The position numbers and the translations under genes were made by a program. Below, piece after piece: positions 7,303-15,679 of a stretch of DNA of 64,000 nt (within the stretch, counting starts at the first letter, position 1; the number at the start of each line of letters is the position of its first letter). Under the pieces are notes generated by a model. It ran no database searches, was not told where the DNA came from, and was given only the letters and a program-made list of their open reading frames with translations. The stretch comes from Streptomyces nojiriensis (GTDB lineage: Bacteria; Actinomycetota; Actinomycetes; Streptomycetales; Streptomycetaceae): positions 2,232,001-2,296,000 of the forward strand of contig NZ_CP071139.1 in the NCBI RefSeq assembly GCF_017639205.1. Direction: 5' to 3'.

Positions 7303-9450
7303 TCAGGGCGTGTCGAGGTCGTCGGAAGCGTTCGCGCGGCCCACCAGGATCACCACCGAGCGCGGGCCGATCAGGTACTTCCCGGCGTTGTCCAGCTCCT
7401 GCTCGGCTCCCGGGGTGCGGATGTCGTACGGCGCCTCGGCCCCGGTGTCGGCGAACAGGTGCCAGCTCCGGCCTCCCGGCAGGGCGGGCAGCTCCAGGTC
7501 GTGCGACTCCCAGTGCGCGTTCATGGCCACGTACACCACGTCGTCGTCGCCGGTGCCGCAGCGGGCCACCGCCAGCAGCCGGCTCTCGGCCGACCAGTCG
7601 GGCTGCCAGGCCCGCTCCCCGTGCCAGCTGATGTCCGGCAGGCCCAGGTGCTCGCGGACCTGGCCCGTGGGGTGGGCGGTGGAGCGCAGCTCGCGGTGGT
7701 GCTTGCGGAACTCGATCATCCCCCGCGTGAACCGGAGCAGTTCGGCGTTGTCGTCGACCTGGTCCCAGTCGAACCAGGAGAGCTCGTTGTCCTGGCAGTA
7801 GGTGTTGTTGTTGCCCTGCTGGGTGCGCGCGACCTCGTCCCCGGCCAGCAGCATCGGGATGCCCTGGCTGGTGAAGAGGATCGCGAGGGCGTTCTTCATC
7901 TGCCGGGTGCGCAGCGCGTTGATCTCCGGATCGTCGGTCGGTCCCTCGGCGCCGCAGTTCCAGCTGTTGTTGTCGTTGGCACCGTCGTTGTTGTTCTCGC
8001 CGTTGGCCTCGTTGTGCTTGTCGTTGTAGGAGACCAGGTCGGCGAGGGTGAAACCGTCGTGCGCGGTCAGGAAGTTGACCGAGGCCGCGGTGCCGCGGGT
8101 GGCGTACAGGTCGGGCGAGCCGGCGATCCGGGTGGCCAGTTCGCCCGTGACACCGGGGTCGCCCTTGAGGAAGCTGCGCACGGTGTCGCGGTACTTGCCG
8201 TTCCACTCGGCCCAGCGGCCGTACGCCGGGAAGTTGCCGACCTCGTAGAGGCCGCCGGCGTCCCAGGCCTCGGCGATCAGCTTGGTGTGCCGCAGGACCG
8301 GGTCGTAGGCGAGCAGTTCCAGCAGCGGCGGGTTGGGCAGCGGGGTGCCGTCCAGGGCCCGGCCGAGGATGGCCGCCAGGTCGAAGCGGAAGCCGTCGAT
8401 GTGGTAGTCGGCGACCCAGTGGCGCAGGCAGTCGAGCACGTAGTTGCGCACGACGGGGTGGTTGCAGTTGACGGTGTTGCCGGTGCCGCTGAAGTTGAAG
8501 TAGTACCCCTCGGGCGTGAGCATGTAGTACGTGGCGTTGTCGAGCCCCTTGAAGGAGATCGTCGGGCCCTGCTCGTTGCCCTCGGCGGTGTGGTTGAAGA
8601 CGACGTCGAGGATGACCTCGATGCCGGCCGCGTGCAGGTCCTTGATCAGGGTGCGGAACTCGTCGCCCTGCATGCCGTAGCGTCCGGTGGCCGCGTAGCC
8701 GGCCTTGGGCGCGAAGAACGAGACGGTGTTGTAGCCCCAGTAGTCGAAGAGCTGCTCGCCCGTCTCCGGGTTGGTGCGCGGATTGTCGCTCTCGTCGAAC
8801 TCGAACACCGGGAGCAGTTCGATGCAGTTGATCCCGAGTTCCTTCAGGTACGGGATCTTCTCGCGCAGCCCCGCGAAGGTGCCGGGTGCGGTGACCTGCG
8901 AGGAGGGGTGCCGGGTGAAGCCGCGCACGTGGGTCTCGTACACGACGAGGTCCTCGGCGGGGATGCCCAGCGGGGTGTCGTCGCCCCAGTCGAAGTCCTG
9001 GAGGCAGACGCGGGAGCGGTACTGGTAGCCGCGGCTGCGGTCCGGCTCCACGCCCCACACGTCCCGGCCGGCGATCAGCCGGGCGTACGGGTCGGAGAGC
9101 ACCTGCCGGGCGTCGAAGCGGTGGCCGGTGACCGGGTCGTAGGGGCCGTCGGCCCGGTACCCGTACTCGATGTTCTCGTGGTCGAGGCCGAAGACGGTCA
9201 TGGCGAAGACGCTGCCGGTGCGGAATTCCTCGGGGAACTCCAGTTCGGCCATCGGCTCGGGTTCTCCGCGCTTGAAGATGACCAGGGTCATGGAGGTGGC
9301 CTGGTCGGAGAAGACGGAGAAGCTGACCCCGCCGGGGACCACGTTGGCCCCGAAGGGGAACGGTTTGCCCGCGCGGACGCGGTACCCGCCCACCTCGTGG
9401 GTCGGGTACGCGTCGACGCGCAGCACCTGCTCGGACCGGGTCTCGGTCAT
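7303..9450 (-). CDS. glgX: Glycogen debranching enzyme GlgX
   Basis: The 715-aa enzyme hydrolyses alpha-1,6 branches in glycogen-type polymers. An N-terminal CBM48-like region is followed by a GH13 barrel. The nucleophile is D357 (DGFRFDLAA), the acid E394 (LIAEAWDAGG) and the transition-state stabiliser D465 (LTAHDGFTL). The DVVFNHT motif (282-288) is intact. Length matches bacterial GlgX/TreX. Unusually it sits between two STAS genes, overlapping the first by four bases (ATGA) and lying 16 bases before the second, with no other glycogen gene nearby. It may liberate sugar for the pathway or respond to the same stress, but the sequence shows only co-transcription. Confidence 0.95.
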   Translation of the reverse strand: MTETRSEQVLRVDAYPTHEVGGYRVRAGKPFPFGANVVPGGVSFSVFSDQATSMTLVIFKRGEPEPMAELEFPEEFRTGSVFAMTVFGLDHENIEYGYRADGPYDPVTGHRFDARQVLSDPYARLIAGRDVWGVEPDRSRGYQYRSRVCLQDFDWGDDTPLGIPAEDLVVYETHVRGFTRHPSSQVTAPGTFAGLREKIPYLKELGINCIELLPVFEFDESDNPRTNPETGEQLFDYWGYNTVSFFAPKAGYAATGRYGMQGDEFRTLIKDLHAAGIEVILDVVFNHTAEGNEQGPTISFKGLDNATYYMLTPEGYYFNFSGTGNTVNCNHPVVRNYVLDCLRHWVADYHIDGFRFDLAAILGRALDGTPLPNPPLLELLAYDPVLRHTKLIAEAWDAGGLYEVGNFPAYGRWAEWNGKYRDTVRSFLKGDPGVTGELATRIAGSPDLYATRGTAASVNFLTAHDGFTLADLVSYNDKHNEANGENNNDGANDNNSWNCGAEGPTDDPEINALRTRQMKNALAILFTSQGIPMLLAGDEVARTQQGNNNTYCQDNELSWFDWDQVDDNAELLRFTRGMIEFRKHHRELRSTAHPTGQVREHLGLPDISWHGERAWQPDWSAESRLLAVARCGTGDDDVVYVAMNAHWESHDLELPALPGGRSWHLFADTGAEAPYDIRTPGAEQELDNAGKYLIGPRSVVILVGRANASDDLDTP

Positions 9451-9797
9451 CGCGCGGCCTTGACCTTGGCCTTGGCCGCCGCGGCGACGGCCTCGCCGGT
9501 CTCGAAGAAGTCGAGGAACCCGGTGGCCGACATGACGAACCGGACTTCCTCGCTCACCCCGTAGAGGGTGACCGCGACGCCGGCGTGCTGCGCCTCGCGG
9601 TAGACCACGAGCAGGGTGCGCAGGCCCGCGCTGGAGACGTAGGTGACCGCCGTGAGGTCGATCTTCAGCGGCTTGCCCTCGCGGACCAGCGGCAGCAGTG
9701 CCTGGAGCAGCGAGCCGGATGTCTCGCTGTTGATCTCACCGGTGGCGACGAGCACGGTGCCCGTCTTGTTCCGGCGTTCCTTGACGTTGAGAGTCAT
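9447..9797 (-). CDS. STAS-domain anti-anti-sigma factor (copy upstream of glgX)
   Basis: This 116-aa STAS protein has the phospho-acceptor loop TYVSSAGLRTL with S56 in the acceptor position. It ends in an Ala/Lys-rich tail (residues 102-116) that the second STAS protein lacks. A GAGGGG site lies before ATG. The stop overlaps glgX by four bases, and the gene follows the AGE-like gene after 37 bases. The kinase and phosphatase of the same operon could act on it. Two STAS proteins with one kinase and one phosphatase suggest a two-input switch, or that one is dedicated to a kinase encoded elsewhere. Confidence 0.9.
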   Translation of the reverse strand: MTLNVKERRNKTGTVLVATGEINSETSGSLLQALLPLVREGKPLKIDLTAVTYVSSAGLRTLLVVYREAQHAGVAVTLYGVSEEVRFVMSATGFLDFFETGEAVAAAAKAKVKAAR

Positions 9798-9834
9798 TGC
9801 ATTCCCCTCTGGTTGGGGCGCCCCCCGTTGAGCG

Positions 9835-11658
9835 CTACTTCTTGGCCACTGGACGCAGCCGGACCTTGACCTTCACTCGGCTCTGCACGTCGGGCAGCCG
9901 GACGGTGAGGGCATCGGCGTCGAAGTCGGTGTACGGCTTCTCGTCGATCTCCACGGACGCGATCCGCACCGAACCGGCGGGAAGCAGGTCGGGCGAGACG
10001 CGCAGGACGCGGTCGGGCAGGTTCGTCGGGTCGGGCTGGAAGTGGAAGTCCATCTCCCGGCCGTTGATGAGCAGGTTGTTGTAGACGGCGGAGAGGTAGC
10101 AGAGCTCCGCCGAGTGGTACATGGACATCGAGTGGCTGCCCTTGAGCCGCTCGGTGCCGAGCAGGTACGGCGTACCGCTCGCGAGCACGTTGAAGTAGAC
10201 GGCTCCCTCGTCGTGGTCGAGGAAGAAGGTGTTGTAGAAGGCCTGGGCCTGCCGGGCCTCGCGCAGGTTCGCGTCGCCGCCGACCGTGCCGTTCAGGATG
10301 AGGTAGGCGAGGATCGCCTGCTCCTGCTGCCACCAGGCCTTGCGGTCGTGCCAGGCGAACCGGTAGGCCTCCTGGTCGCCCTCCTTCACGCGCTCCACGA
10401 CGTCGTACCAGCCGCCGCGCTGCACGTCGCTGCCGACCGCCGGCATGATCTCGCCGATCTTCTTGGCGAGCTGCTCGTACTCCGGCTTGGCCTTCAGCGA
10501 GTTCATCCGCATCAGGTTCCAGGCGATCTTCAGGTTGTGGCCGACCACCGCGCGGTTCTGCTGCCAGCTGTGCGCGGTGTCGTGCGACCAGTCGCGGAAG
10601 AAGCGCTCCTGGACGAAGGGGCTGTTCTTGTAGTCCGGGAACTTGTCCGCGATGGTGTCGAAGGTGTACTCGAGGAAGTCGGCGTACTTCTGGTCGCCGG
10701 TCGCCAGGTACAGGTTGATCAGGTAGGCGGGCGCGTGGTCGCCGACCGAGTTCCAGTTCTTGCGCTCGGCGTTCTCGCCGAGGGACTCGTGGTCGGCGCT
10801 GAAGAGGATCGGGTCGATGTGCGAGTAGTAGCCGCCCTGCTCCGGGTCGAAGAAGAACTTGTCGAACAGCCTGATGGTGGCGTCCGCGTCGTTCTTGATC
10901 CGGACGTCACCGGTGACCCGGTACGTCTGGATGGGGCCGGCCAGCGCGTAGATCTGCTCGTACATCGGGATCGCGTCGTAGTCGTCGGAGAACTCCGAGG
11001 TGAAGAGCTTGCGCTCGCTGTCCCCGTCGACGCTGATGCCGTGGTACCAGAAGACCACGTCCTCCTCGCTGTCCACGACCCGCATGTGCTTGCGCAGGTA
11101 CTCGGTGCCGCGCTCGGCGACCTCCAGGTACTCGTCCTTGCCGGTCAGCAGGTAGGCCGAGGCCATGCCGTAGACCAGGCGGGAGATCGTGTCGGTCTCC
11201 TGCACGTGGCTGGCGGTCTTGTCACCGCCGAGCCGGATCTCGGTGCGGTACTCGGTGAAGTCCACCGGCCCGTCGCCGAACTGCGCCCGCTTGTAGAAGT
11301 CGGCCAGGGATTCGATCTGCTTGATCCACCAGCTGGGCTCCTCGAAGCGGTAGTCCTCGGAGCCGCGGCCCAGGAAGACCAGGCGCTTGGCGTCGAAGCT
11401 CCCGCCGCGCTCCGGGTAGTGGACCCCGTAGACGAAGAGGAACCGGCCGGGCGAGAGCATCTCGTCGATGTGCCCGGAGGCGTCGATGTAGGGCTCGTCC
11501 AGGTTGCGGACCAGCTCGGCACTGGGGTCACCGGCGAGGGAGACGTCGAACTCGCGCCCGTCTGAGGTCTTCAGCCTCAGCAGCCGGGCCCCGGAGTCGA
11601 AGCGGGTGACGTATCCCGCGATCGTGTCGGAGAAGGAGAAGGTCACGGCGTCAGCCAT
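9835..11658 (-). CDS. AGE-like / six-hairpin (alpha/alpha)6-barrel protein, function unknown
   Basis: The 607-aa protein has an N-terminal beta-rich part (about 1-95, opening MADAVTFSFSDTIAGYVTRF). A long helical region follows that resembles N-acylglucosamine 2-epimerase and six-hairpin glycosidases: WYDVVER, WWQQEQAILAY, GHNLKIAWNLMRM and HSAELCYLSAVYNNLLI. The C-terminal 60 residues are again beta-rich and basic. AGE enzymes are usually near 400 aa, so the flanking domains are extra. No signal peptide is seen, so it should be cytoplasmic. It lies between the VOC and STAS genes. Sugar isomerisation or glycan processing is a reasonable guess with glgX downstream; no catalytic residue can be assigned with confidence. 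Confidence 0.72.
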   Translation of the reverse strand: MADAVTFSFSDTIAGYVTRFDSGARLLRLKTSDGREFDVSLAGDPSAELVRNLDEPYIDASGHIDEMLSPGRFLFVYGVHYPERGGSFDAKRLVFLGRGSEDYRFEEPSWWIKQIESLADFYKRAQFGDGPVDFTEYRTEIRLGGDKTASHVQETDTISRLVYGMASAYLLTGKDEYLEVAERGTEYLRKHMRVVDSEEDVVFWYHGISVDGDSERKLFTSEFSDDYDAIPMYEQIYALAGPIQTYRVTGDVRIKNDADATIRLFDKFFFDPEQGGYYSHIDPILFSADHESLGENAERKNWNSVGDHAPAYLINLYLATGDQKYADFLEYTFDTIADKFPDYKNSPFVQERFFRDWSHDTAHSWQQNRAVVGHNLKIAWNLMRMNSLKAKPEYEQLAKKIGEIMPAVGSDVQRGGWYDVVERVKEGDQEAYRFAWHDRKAWWQQEQAILAYLILNGTVGGDANLREARQAQAFYNTFFLDHDEGAVYFNVLASGTPYLLGTERLKGSHSMSMYHSAELCYLSAVYNNLLINGREMDFHFQPDPTNLPDRVLRVSPDLLPAGSVRIASVEIDEKPYTDFDADALTVRLPDVQSRVKVKVRLRPVAKK

Positions 11659-11661
11659 GGG

Positions 11662-12099
11662 TCACGCACCGTCCTTGTCGTGAGTGCCGTCGTCCTCGTA
11701 TCCCTGGCTGACCTCGACGATGACCCCGTCGGGATCGCGGACCCACACGGTCCGCCAGCCGCAGATGAAGTCGTCGAAGTCCAGCGGTCCCAGGGTCACT
11801 TCCGCCGCGTCGCCCAGCTCGGCCAGGAACGCGTCCACGCTGTCGGTCTGGAAGGCCAGGTGGCGCATCCGGCCGGGGGCCTGCGGACCGTCGTCGTCCG
11901 CCGGGCGGGCCGGTTCGGTCTCGCCGGCCGCGAAGAGCTCCAGGTACGCGTCCCCCTTGCGCAGGAACACGATCTGCGTCGGCCCGAGGTCGACCACCCG
12001 GGCCCGGGTGAAGCCGAAGTACCGGGTGTAGAACTCCTCGGTGGTCTTCTGGTCCGTGCAGTTCAGGCCCACGTGGGACCACCGCAGCCCGGCGGCCAT
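11662..12099 (-). CDS. VOC (glyoxalase/bleomycin-resistance fold) protein
   Basis: This 145-aa protein has two beta-alpha-beta-beta-beta repeats of the vicinal-oxygen-chelate fold. Likely metal ligands are H9 (LRWSHVGLN), the glutamate in AYLELFAAG, the histidine in MRHLAFQTDS and the glutamate in VIVEVSQGY. That H/E/H/E pattern is compatible with a glyoxalase I, epimerase or dioxygenase-type metal centre. Its start overlaps the stop of the second DJ-1 gene by one base. Next to DJ-1 and aldehyde enzymes, removal of an alpha-oxoaldehyde is attractive, but VOC substrates are very varied. Confidence 0.87.
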   Translation of the reverse strand: MAAGLRWSHVGLNCTDQKTTEEFYTRYFGFTRARVVDLGPTQIVFLRKGDAYLELFAAGETEPARPADDDGPQAPGRMRHLAFQTDSVDAFLAELGDAAEVTLGPLDFDDFICGWRTVWVRDPDGVIVEVSQGYEDDGTHDKDGA

Positions 12100-12710
12100 C
12101 AGCCGGCTCCCCGGCCCCGGCCGGCCGCGATCAGTTCGATGATCCGGCGGGCGAACAGGTGGTGGTGGGCTCCGGTGCGGCCGGTGACCAGGTCCCCGTC
12201 GACCACCACGTCCTCGTCGACGTACTCCCCGCCCATGTTCCGGACGTCACCGATGAGGTTGTTGTGGCAGACCACCTTGCGGCCGCGGATCTTGTCCGGG
12301 ATCGAGGAGGCCAGCCACATGCCGTGGCAGATGATCCCCTTGAGGACCGTCGGCTCCTCGAAGGCCCGGCGCAGCAGCTCGGTCGCCGGGGCGAGGACGT
12401 CCACGTCCTCGGTGTAGCGCAGCCGGTCGGCCACCATGCCGGAGGGCACGATGACCGCCGCGTACCGGCGCAGCTCCGCGTCGCTCAGCCCCTCCAGGGA
12501 CTGCGTGGCGGTGAAGGGCGCCCGGTACTCGTGTCCGGTGAAGGTGATGGAGTCGTTGCCCCACAGCCGGGTCAGGAAGTCGACCTCGGCGCCCTCCTCG
12601 GCGAACCGGTGCTGGTAGTAGAAGATCTCCGGCTCGTAGTAGTCGCTCTCGACCAGGACCGCGATCCGGGTCCCGGACAGCGCGCCCTCGCGCAGCACCG
12701 CGTCAGACAC
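12099..12710 (-). CDS. DJ-1/PfpI family protein, second cluster copy
   Basis: The 203-aa protein is a short DJ-1/PfpI domain. The nucleophile-elbow cysteine is C128 in GIICHGMWL; acidic residues E26 and E28 in DYYEPEIFYY are candidates for the conserved glutamate. It lacks the inserts of the third-copy Hsp31-like protein and resembles the PfpI protease/glyoxalase III branch. ATG overlaps the GMC oxidoreductase stop by eight bases and its own stop overlaps the VOC start by one. Known family activities include glyoxalase III, isonitrile hydratase and stress chaperone; none can be selected from sequence alone. Confidence 0.86.
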   Translation of the reverse strand: MSDAVLREGALSGTRIAVLVESDYYEPEIFYYQHRFAEEGAEVDFLTRLWGNDSITFTGHEYRAPFTATQSLEGLSDAELRRYAAVIVPSGMVADRLRYTEDVDVLAPATELLRRAFEEPTVLKGIICHGMWLASSIPDKIRGRKVVCHNNLIGDVRNMGGEYVDEDVVVDGDLVTGRTGAHHHLFARRIIELIAAGRGRGAG

Positions 12711-14322
12711 GGGAGGCTCCCTTCAGGAAGTCCGCCGCGCGCTCGGCGATCATCGCGATGGCGGTGTGGCAGTTGCCGGACGGGACCGCGGGCATCACGC
12801 TCGCGTCGACCACGCGCAGGTTCCGTACGCCGTGCACCCGCAGTTCGGGGTCGACGACGGAGAGGTCGTCGATGCCCATGCGGCAGGAGCCGGCCTGGTG
12901 GTGGTAGCTCTCCGACTTCTGCTTCGCGAAGGTCCGCAGATCGTCGTCGCTCGCGTAGCCGGGGCCGGGCTGGAGCTCCTGCTTGTACCAGGGCGAGAAG
13001 GCGGAGGTCGCGAAGATCTCCCGGGCGATCTTGATGCCCTGCACCATCCGTTCCAGGTCCCACCGGTCGCCCAGGTAGTTCGGGTTGATCAGCGGGTGGG
13101 CCAGCGGGTCGGCGCTCGCCAGCTTGATCCAGCCGCGCGAGACGGGCCGTACGACGCCCGGCAGGATGGACACCGTGTTGGGGTGGTCCTGGCCGACGAT
13201 CACGTCGAACGGCACGTGGACGAAGGCGATCTGCAGGTCGGGGGCGGGCAGCCCGGGCTGCGAGGACAGGAATAGAGCGCTCTCCGACAGGTTCTGCGCC
13301 GGTGGCGGGAGCTCCTGGGTGACCTCGGCCATCAGCCCGGTCAGGACGTGGTTGTGGAAGTTCTCGCCGACCCCGGGCAGGGCCGCGGTGACCTCGATGC
13401 CGTGTTCGCGCAGCTGCTCCGGGTGGCCGATGCCGGAGAGCAGCAGCAGCTTCGGGGACTCGATCGCCCCGGCCGCGACGATCACCTCGCGGCGGGCCCG
13501 TACGGTGTGGGGCCCGGGCGCCGCGGCGGTGCTGTGGCCGTCCCGGACGGTCCGGCCCGGGACCTCGCTGCCCGAAAGCGTGGCCGGAGCCTTCAGCTGG
13601 ACGTACTCGACGCCCGTGCAAGTGTCCCCGTCGAACAGCAGCCGGGTGCTCTGCGCGTTGGTGCGCAGGGTCAGGTTGGCGCGGCGCAGCGCCGGCTCCA
13701 GGTAGGCGGCGAGGACGCCCTGGCGGCGGCCGTCGGCCACGTCGATGTGGTGCCAGCCGGTGCCGAAGAGGCCGCGCCGGGGGCCGTCGGTGTTGAAGTC
13801 GGCGATCTCCTGGTGGCCCAGCTCGACGGCGGCGTCGATGAAGGCGCGGGAGACCGGGTTGGGGCCGTGCCGCCCGGCGTTGGTGATCCGCTGCGGGCCC
13901 CGGGTGCCCGTGGTGGCGGCGGTGACGTCCTCCTGGCCCTCCAGCAGGGCGAAGTAGGGCAGCACGTCCTCGTGGGACCAGCCGGCGGCGCCCTGGTAGG
14001 CCCAGTTGTCGAAGTCCGAGGCGTGGCCCCGGATGTGCATCATGATGTAGAGGTTGCTGCTGCCGCCGGGGGCCTTGCCGCGCGGTTCGTACGTACGGCG
14101 GCCGTCGAGTCCGGGCTGCGGGGTGCTCGTGTAGCCCCAGTCCACCGGCCCGCCGAGGAGCTTGTACCAGGAGGACGGGTCGTCCACCTCGGGCGGGATG
14201 CGGGAGCCGCCCGCCTCCAGGACCAGGACGGAGACGTCCGGGTCCTCGGACAGCCGGTCGGCCAGCACGCTGCCGGCGGTGCCGGATCCCACGACGATGT
14301 AGTCGTACTCTTCGACGCTCAC
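12703..14322 (-). CDS. GMC-family FAD-dependent oxidoreductase
   Basis: At 539 aa this is a complete glucose-methanol-choline oxidoreductase. The FAD fold begins YIVVGSGTAGSVLADRL (8-24) with LVLEAGG closing the first motif. YEPRGKAPGGSSNLY matches GMC signature 1 and GAIESPKLLLLSGIG signature 2. The C-terminal YHHQAGSCRMG and SGNCHTAIAMIAE segments hold the usual histidine pair. These enzymes oxidise primary alcohols, choline or sugars, using oxygen or another acceptor. It follows three NTF2-like genes and overlaps the second DJ-1 gene. An alcohol-to-aldehyde step here feeding the aldehyde dehydrogenase and molybdenum hydroxylase would make a coherent route (inference). Confidence 0.92.
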   Translation of the reverse strand: MSVEEYDYIVVGSGTAGSVLADRLSEDPDVSVLVLEAGGSRIPPEVDDPSSWYKLLGGPVDWGYTSTPQPGLDGRRTYEPRGKAPGGSSNLYIMMHIRGHASDFDNWAYQGAAGWSHEDVLPYFALLEGQEDVTAATTGTRGPQRITNAGRHGPNPVSRAFIDAAVELGHQEIADFNTDGPRRGLFGTGWHHIDVADGRRQGVLAAYLEPALRRANLTLRTNAQSTRLLFDGDTCTGVEYVQLKAPATLSGSEVPGRTVRDGHSTAAAPGPHTVRARREVIVAAGAIESPKLLLLSGIGHPEQLREHGIEVTAALPGVGENFHNHVLTGLMAEVTQELPPPAQNLSESALFLSSQPGLPAPDLQIAFVHVPFDVIVGQDHPNTVSILPGVVRPVSRGWIKLASADPLAHPLINPNYLGDRWDLERMVQGIKIAREIFATSAFSPWYKQELQPGPGYASDDDLRTFAKQKSESYHHQAGSCRMGIDDLSVVDPELRVHGVRNLRVVDASVMPAVPSGNCHTAIAMIAERAADFLKGASRV

Positions 14323-14331
14323 GGATCCCCC

Positions 14332-14724
14332 TCAGCCCTGGCCCAGCACCTGGAAGGGAACCGTGTCGTGGTAGTTCGCCATGTAGGCGATCTTTCCGTC
14401 CACGATCCGGAAGAAGTTCATGACCTCGGCCTCGATGGCCTCGCCGGAGGCGCTGACCGCGGTCAGGTGCGAGACGGCCGCGGCCTTCTCGCCGTCGACG
14501 ATGAAGTGCACGGGCTCGTTCCGGAAGACCCGGTACATCGTGCCCATGCCCTTCATCATCGAGCGCAGCACCTCCAGGCCCTCGATGTGGCCGGCGAGCT
14601 GCTCGTCCATCACCTGGTCGTCGGCGAACAGGTCGCACCAGCGGTCCCAGTCCCCGGCGTTGGCGTACTCGTAGTACTTCCGAAGGATTTCGGTGTGGCT
14701 CTCGTGTCGGTCCATCGCGCTCAA
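14332..14724 (-). CDS. NTF2/SnoaL-like protein (third of three)
   Basis: The 130-aa product is a cone-shaped NTF2/SnoaL-fold protein: N-terminal helices with YYEYANAGDWDRWCDLFADD, then beta strands VMNFFRIVDGKIAYMANYHD. Family members are isomerases, cyclases, hydratases or non-catalytic binding proteins. It lies four bases after the second NTF2-like gene and nine before the GMC gene. Acidic and His residues line the likely pocket (D and E near residues 30-45, H near 84), but no catalytic set can be named. ATG at 14724 gives MSAMDRHES; ATG at 14715 (MDRHES) is possible. Confidence 0.83.
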   Translation of the reverse strand: MSAMDRHESHTEILRKYYEYANAGDWDRWCDLFADDQVMDEQLAGHIEGLEVLRSMMKGMGTMYRVFRNEPVHFIVDGEKAAAVSHLTAVSASGEAIEAEVMNFFRIVDGKIAYMANYHDTVPFQVLGQG

Positions 14725-14728
14725 CCCC

Positions 14729-15184
14729 CTATCGGTCCCTGCGGGTTCCGTCCGGTGCGAACGGCGCCCAGAACTGGCTGAAGGCGGTCGCCGAGTCCCC
14801 GAAGAGCCCGTCCCGGCCCTCGACGATCCGGCCGCCGCGCCACCGCATGAAGTGGAAGACCGGGTAGTCCATCCGCTCGTACGGGGACGTGCTCGTCTCG
14901 TCCGCGCCGTCCCGCAGGGCCACGTTGCGGCACACGTCGGCGCTGCAGTCCTCGCCGACGAGGACCGCCTGGATGTCCATCCGGAAGGTGCCGCCCGTGA
15001 GCTTGTGGGTCTGCCCCATCAGCTCCAGGAAGGCGTCCAGGCTCTCGTACCAGCCGGCCAGCGGGTGGCTGCCCGGCACCAGCCAGCGCAGGTCCTCGGA
15101 GTAGTACTCCAGGATGCGCGCCCGGTCGCCGGAGCCGAGGGCGGCGTAGGCCGCCTCGACCCGCTCCCGTGTCACTTCGGTCAT
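14729..15184 (-). CDS. NTF2/SnoaL-like protein (second of three)
   Basis: The 151-aa protein begins MTEVTRERVEAAYAALGSGD and continues with YYSEDLRWLVPGSHPLAG, typical of the SnoaL-like ketosteroid-isomerase superfamily. A GAAGGAG site five to six bases before this ATG sets the start; a longer frame upstream is antisense-like and was discarded. The C-terminal FMRWRGGRIVEGRDGLFGD segment is the common strand-turn-strand of these proteins. It differs strongly from its two neighbours, so the three are old paralogues or recruited separately. Function unknown; it may act on a pathway intermediate. Confidence 0.83.
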   Translation of the reverse strand: MTEVTRERVEAAYAALGSGDRARILEYYSEDLRWLVPGSHPLAGWYESLDAFLELMGQTHKLTGGTFRMDIQAVLVGEDCSADVCRNVALRDGADETSTSPYERMDYPVFHFMRWRGGRIVEGRDGLFGDSATAFSQFWAPFAPDGTRRDR

Positions 15185-15207
15185 CGTCGCTTCTCCTTCG
15201 CCGGCGC

Positions 15208-15642
15208 TCAGAGCGAGCCGGAACCGGGCATCGGCGCCAGGTCGTTGACGGTGTACTGCTTGATCAGCGGTCCGTCCGGACCGGCCACGACCGTCCAGGT
15301 CTGGTCGGCGTCGAAGCCGAGCCACTGGCTGCGGGCGGCCGGCGGGTCCCAGATCTTGGCCTGCCAGTTGACGAGGACCCGGACGACCGCCCGGTCGCCC
15401 TCGATGACGGGCTCCACCTTCGTGACGGTGTGGACCTCGTCGAAGAAGCGGTGGGTGACGGCCGCGTACCAGCGGCCGAACCCCTCGTGTCCGAGGAAGG
15501 TGTCCTCGGGGACCTTGAACTCCAGGTCCTCGGTGATCAGGGCGAGCACGTCGTCCAGACCCACGTGCTGGTCCAGCGCCACGTACCAGTTCTCGGCGAA
15601 ACTGCGGATCGCGTCCTCGGTCAGCTGCCGCTCGGCGGGCAT
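15208..15642 (-). CDS. NTF2/SnoaL-like protein (first of three)
   Basis: The 144-aa protein has the NTF2-like order: helix with ENWYVALDQHVGLDDVLALI, a FKVPEDTFLGHEGFGRWY segment and strands ending WTVVAGPDGPLIKQYTVNDL. The VEPVIEGDRAVVRVLVNWQ stretch matches beta strands of SnoaL-type proteins. It is the first of three adjacent NTF2-like genes and follows the ThDP enzyme by 37 bases. The tandem set could build a heteromeric pocket or act on successive intermediates. No signal sequence, so cytoplasmic. Assignment is by fold pattern only. Confidence 0.83.
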   Translation of the reverse strand: MPAERQLTEDAIRSFAENWYVALDQHVGLDDVLALITEDLEFKVPEDTFLGHEGFGRWYAAVTHRFFDEVHTVTKVEPVIEGDRAVVRVLVNWQAKIWDPPAARSQWLGFDADQTWTVVAGPDGPLIKQYTVNDLAPMPGSGSL

Positions 15643-15679
15643 GCGGTCTCCTCCTGTCCGTGCTGCGTGAGTGCTCTGG

